Shown: positions 62,201-64,000 of the stretch, one piece after another
Numbering within the stretch: position 1 is the first letter of the stretch
Layout of the letters: each line of letters opens with the position of its first letter
Assembly (NCBI GenBank): GCA_037349105.1
Contig: JAYJMM010000004.1
Location: 3,127,001-3,191,000, forward strand
Reading direction: 5' to 3'
DNA length: 64,000 nucleotides
Origin: Limnomonas spitsbergensis
Lineage: Eukaryota > Chlorophyta > Chlorophyceae > Chlamydomonadales
Made by a program: the position numbers and the translations under genes
Notes under the pieces: generated by a model
Seen by the model: only the letters and a program-made list of their open reading frames with translations
What the model was told of the DNA's origin: nothing
Databases searched by the model: none

Positions 62201-64000
62201 CCCGCCTGTAAACAGGTGATCTGAAACCAAGCGCTGTCCTGCCTGTAAACAGGTGATCTGAAACCAAGCGCTGTCCCGCCTGTAAACAGGTGATCTGAAA
62301 CCAAGCGCTGTCCCGCCTGTAAGCAGGTGATCTGAAACCAAGCGTTGTCCCGCCTGTAAACAGGTGATCTGAAACCAAGCGCTGTCCCGCCTGTAAACAG
62401 GTGATCTGAAACCAAGCGCTGTCCCGCCTGTAAGCAGGTGATCTGAAACCAAGCGCTGTCCCGCCTGTCAACAGGTGATCTGAAACCAAGCGCTGTCCCG
62501 CCTGTAAACAGGTGATCTGAAACCAAGCGCTGTCCCGCCTGTCAACAGGTGATCTGAAACCAAGCGTTGCCCCGCCTGTAAACAGGTGATCTGAAACCAA
62601 GCGCTGTCCTGCCTGTAAACAGGTGATCTGAAACCAAGCGCTGTCCCGCCTGTAAACAGGTGATCTGAAACCAAGCGCTGTCCCGCCTGTAAGCAGGTGA
62701 TCTGAAACCAAGCGTTGTCCCGCCTGTAAACAGGTGATCTGAAACCAAGCGCTGTCCCGCCTGTAAACAGGTGATCTGAAACCAAGCGCTGTCCCGCCTG
62801 TAAGCAGGTGATCTGAAACCAAGCGCTGTCCCGCCTGTCAACAGGTGATCTGAAACCAAGCGCTGTCCCGCCTGTAAACAGGTGATCTGAAACCAAGCGC
62901 TGTCCCGCCTGTAAACAGGTGATCTGAAACCAAGCGCTGTCCCGCCTGTAAACAGGTGATCTGAAACCAAGCGCTGTCCCGCCTGTAAACAGGTGATCTG
63001 AAACCAAGCGCTGTCCCGCCTGTAAACAGGTGATCTGAAACCAAGCGCTGTCCCGCCTGTAAACAGGTGATCTGAAACCAAGCGCTGTCCCGCCTGTAAG
63101 CAGGTGATCTGAAACCAAGCGCTGTCCCGCCTGTAAACAGGTGATCTGAAACCAAGCGCTGTCCCGCCTGTCAACAGGTGATCTGAAACCAAGCGCTGTC
63201 CCGCTTGTAAACAGGTGATCTGAAACCAAGCGCTGTCCCGCCTGTAAACAGGTGATCTGAAACCAAGCGCTGTCCCGCCTGTAAACAGGTGATCTGAAAC
63301 CAAGCGCTGTCCCGCCTGTAAACAAGTGATCTGAAACCAAGCGCTGTCCCGCCTGTAAACAGGTGATCTGAAACCAAGCGCTGTCCCGCCTGTAAGCAGG
63401 TGATCTGAAACCAAGCGCTGTCCCGTCTGTCAACAGGTGATCTGAAACCAAGCGCTGTCCCGCCTGTTAACAGGTGATCTGAAACCAAGCGTTGTCCCGC
63501 CTGTAAACAGGTGATCTGAAACCAAGCGCTGTCCCGCCTGTAAACAGGTGATCTGAAACCAAGCGCTGTCCCGCCTGTAAGCAGGTGATCTGAAACCAAG
63601 CGCTGTCCCGCCTGTAAACAGGTGATCTGAAACCAAGCGCTGTCCCGCCTGTAAACAGGTGATCTGAAACCAAGCGCTGTCCCGCCTGTAAGCAGGTGAT
63701 CTGAAACCAAGCGCTGTCCCGCCTGTAAACAGGTGATCTGAAACCAAGCGCTGTCCCGCCTGTAAACAGGTGATCTGAAACCAAGCGCTGTCCCGCCTGT
63801 AAGCAGGTGATCTGAAACCAAGCGCTGTCCCGCCTGTAAGCAGGTGATCTGAAACCAAGCGCTGTCCCGCCTGTAAGCAGGTGATCTGAAACCAAGCGCT
63901 GAAACCGAACCCTTAACCCTTCACCCTGCTTAAAGGTAATTTGAAACCATACGCTGTCCTGCCACCCTCTGCCTCTTTCCAGGGGGACCATCAGGCCATG
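26264..64000 (+). CDS. VWA3A/VWA3B-type von Willebrand A domain protein, 3' end beyond window
   Basis: Eighteen phase-consistent exons: 26264-26362, 26606-26911, 28627-28769, 29292-29448, 30593-31151, 31943-32085, 32256-32472, 32925-33170, 33522-33782, 34625-34731, 35621-35875, 36311-36460, 36925-37661, 37948-38188, 38485-38616, 38865-38990, 39266-39373, 63983-64000; at least 1,335 aa. Residues of about 136-235 hold a conserved N-terminal block. A Ser/Pro/Arg-rich linker ends near 430. The VWA domain spans about 530-735, with metal-site motifs DVSGT, the Thr of GHTSMLGAF, and SDG in LFSDGLADD. Long charged coiled coils follow, split by a Ser/Pro-rich stretch in exon 13. Animal VWA3 proteins and algal relatives are linked to cilia, so an axonemal role is inferred. 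The end of exon 8 is uncertain (33075 is an alternative). Exon 18 is joined across a 24.6-kb satellite intron. Confidence 0.85.
27034..28610 (+). repeat. 18-bp tandem repeat, VWA3 intron 2
   Basis: About 88 units of CTCCCTTACCCTGCATGG, with CCTTGCATGG and CATGACTC variants, fill most of the intron 26912-28626. Since 18 is a multiple of 3 and the unit has no stop in several frames, it gives long false frames on both strands (LPCMAP, QGKGAM, KVREPC repeats). The real exons on both sides splice in phase 0 without it. Confidence 0.95.
29487..30296 (+). repeat. 34-bp tandem repeat, VWA3 intron 4
   Basis: About 24 units built from GGATCAGGATCAGGATCTAT followed by ACACGCCCGCGGA. A few units lack one GATCAG block and so are 28 bp. 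Variation is mostly C/T in the CGCCCGCG part and TAAC/TGAC. A lone similar piece (AGGAATCAGGATCCG) occurs at about 37788. Confidence 0.93.
31202..31385 (+). repeat. dispersed repeat copy (VWA3 intron 5)
   Basis: Family blocks: GGCTACATGTCAGCTAC, ATGGCTGGAGGCCCCAG, GTGCCATGCTACTTGGGCC, AGGCCAGGCCAGGTTGGT, then GGCCATGGGAGG and GTGCCCGCACC. Same orientation as the other copies. Confidence 0.65.
32728..32868 (+). repeat. degenerate ~22-bp tandem repeat, VWA3 intron 7
   Basis: Six to seven units around GTCCATCCACACCGTTGTGT, with a shorter one near 32840. They lie between exon 7 and a short run of CTAAACCC-like sequence. Confidence 0.75.
32888..32923 (+). repeat. telomere-like CCCTAAA-type patch in intron 7
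   Basis: The stretch reads CTAAACCCCTAAACC, TTAACCCC and AAACCC, a degenerate version of the plant/algal CCCTAAA telomere motif, directly before the exon 8 acceptor. It also acts as a pyrimidine-rich tract. Confidence 0.5.
33193..33290 (+). repeat. ~38-bp repeat with CCCTAAA motifs, VWA3 intron 8
   Basis: Two and a half copies of CCAGAAGGTCCCTAAA followed by CCT and GCCCTAAA variants, at about 33193, 33231 and 33268. The neighbouring 33340-33460 has loose repeats of CTGATCAAAC. Confidence 0.65.
34258..34430 (+). repeat. dispersed repeat copy (VWA3 intron 9)
   Basis: Family blocks: TCGTGACTCAGCTACATGTC, TTGGAGGCCTCA, GCCAGCCATGCTT, TAGGCCAGTCCAGGTTTGG, CCCAATCGGGCC, GGGGTGGCCTGCTG and GGACTTATAG. 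A second partial left end (CTCAGCTACATAATTCAGCCAC) lies at 34132-34155, so two insertions or a broken tandem are possible. Confidence 0.7.
34811..35552 (+). repeat. 24-bp tandem repeat, VWA3 intron 10
   Basis: About 31 units made of TTTCTCCCTGCCCC, then TAG or CAG, then TTTGGGG or TTTAGGG. The translation of one frame, GFLPAPSL repeated, is not a real protein; exons 10 and 11 splice in phase 0 over the array. Each CAG-type unit looks like a pyrimidine tract plus 3' splice site. Confidence 0.95.
38949..39190 (+). repeat. duplicated exon end and donor, VWA3 exon 16 / intron 16
   Basis: The end of exon 16 with its donor and following intron (about 38950-39060) recurs in diverged form at about 39066-39190. 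Shared blocks are ACCTCGAGG or CCTTGAG, GTGAT(C)AAAAAGGTGAGAG, GATGGGGCTCAGCAAC and ATAGCCCCAC. The copy keeps a good donor but has no matching acceptor. Confidence 0.7.
39519..63899 (+). repeat. 37-bp satellite array, about 660 copies
   Basis: The unit starts GTGATCTGAAACCAAGCGCT and ends CCCGCCTGTAAACAG; it runs head-to-tail without spacers. Common variants are TAAGCAG and TCAACAG at the end, GCGTTG for GCGCTG, and two 35-bp types (CCCTTGTCAACAG and GCGGTCCC with AACAAG). Nested duplications are marked by rare variants: spacings of about 625, 919, 958 and 2,249 bp recur. The minus strand has no stop in any of the three frames of the unit and 37 is 1 modulo 3, so very long open frames arise without coding. 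Confidence 0.98.
63935..63963 (+). repeat. diverged lone satellite unit next to acceptor
   Basis: GGTAATTTGAAACCATACGC followed by TGTCCTGCC is a mutated version of the satellite unit. It is set apart from the array by about 35 bp and lies about 20 bp before the exon 18 acceptor. Confidence 0.65.

Larger units (their letters stand above)
39374..63982 (+). other. giant 24.6-kb intron 17 of the VWA3-type gene
   Basis: The donor follows GAGGCTGCTCAG (GTGGGT) and the acceptor is CTCTTTCCAG before GGGGACCATCAG. Both sides are phase 0 and the joined reading stays helical and charged (LEAAQ, then GDHQAM). Everything between 39519 and 63899 is satellite. The gene may instead end soon after 39373 with a separate gene at 63983, but no stop-containing terminal exon is seen. 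Confidence 0.7.

Noticed and set aside
39519..63899. CRISPR-like array of 37-bp repeats
   Set aside because: Repeats are directly joined with no spacers, the genome is eukaryotic with introns, and no cas-like gene is present.
39458..63991. Very long minus-strand open frames (up to 991 codons, repeating VSDHLFTGGTALGFRSP)
   Set aside because: They follow from a stop-free 37-bp unit read through three frames (37 is 1 modulo 3). All three minus frames are open at once, 35-bp variants only switch frame, and there is no non-repeat protein context.

Overview
The window is nuclear DNA of a photosynthetic, flagellate-lineage eukaryote, most likely a green alga. It carries plastid-type amino-acid and sulfur genes (ferredoxin sulfite reductase, a two-ACT acetohydroxyacid synthase small subunit) beside axonemal genes (PF20/SPAG16 and a VWA3-type protein). 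Nearly every gene is cut into short exons by GT-AG introns whose phases match. The species cannot be named from the sequence. I placed exons by hand from splice motifs, reading phase and family conservation, so single boundaries may be off.

Layout. 224-3545 (+): two tandem SGNH/PC-esterase-like units with identical internal exon lengths, possibly one two-domain gene. 4272-7515 (-): PF20, eight exons, 595 aa. 7981-12401 (+): ferredoxin-sulfite reductase, ten exons, 668 aa. 13811-18379 (-): a protein with two S1 domains, an RS-like N-terminus and a Lys-rich tail, eleven exons, 550 aa. 18683-23221 (+): acetohydroxyacid synthase regulatory subunit, eleven exons, about 523 aa. 24283-25825 (-): acyl-CoA-binding-domain protein, five exons, 176 aa. 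26264 to the right edge (+): a VWA3-type protein, eighteen exons visible, at least 1,335 aa, still open at the window end.

The last gene is the main point of interest. Its introns carry different tandem repeats (18-, about 22-, 24-, 34- and 37-bp units). One intron (39374-63982, 24.6 kb) is filled almost completely by about 660 copies of a 37-bp satellite with nested recent duplications. The splice phase is 0 on both sides (CAG before the intron, GGG GAC after it), so it reads as a true giant satellite intron and not an intergenic array. Long minus-strand open frames in it are by-products of the repeat unit.

Three head-to-head pairs (PF20/SIR, S1 protein/AHAS subunit, ACBP/VWA3) share intergenic spaces of 303-465 bp. 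A dispersed family of roughly 120-185 bp sits in introns of three genes, always in the same orientation in the window. No rRNA, tRNA, CRISPR array or autonomous transposon was recognised.
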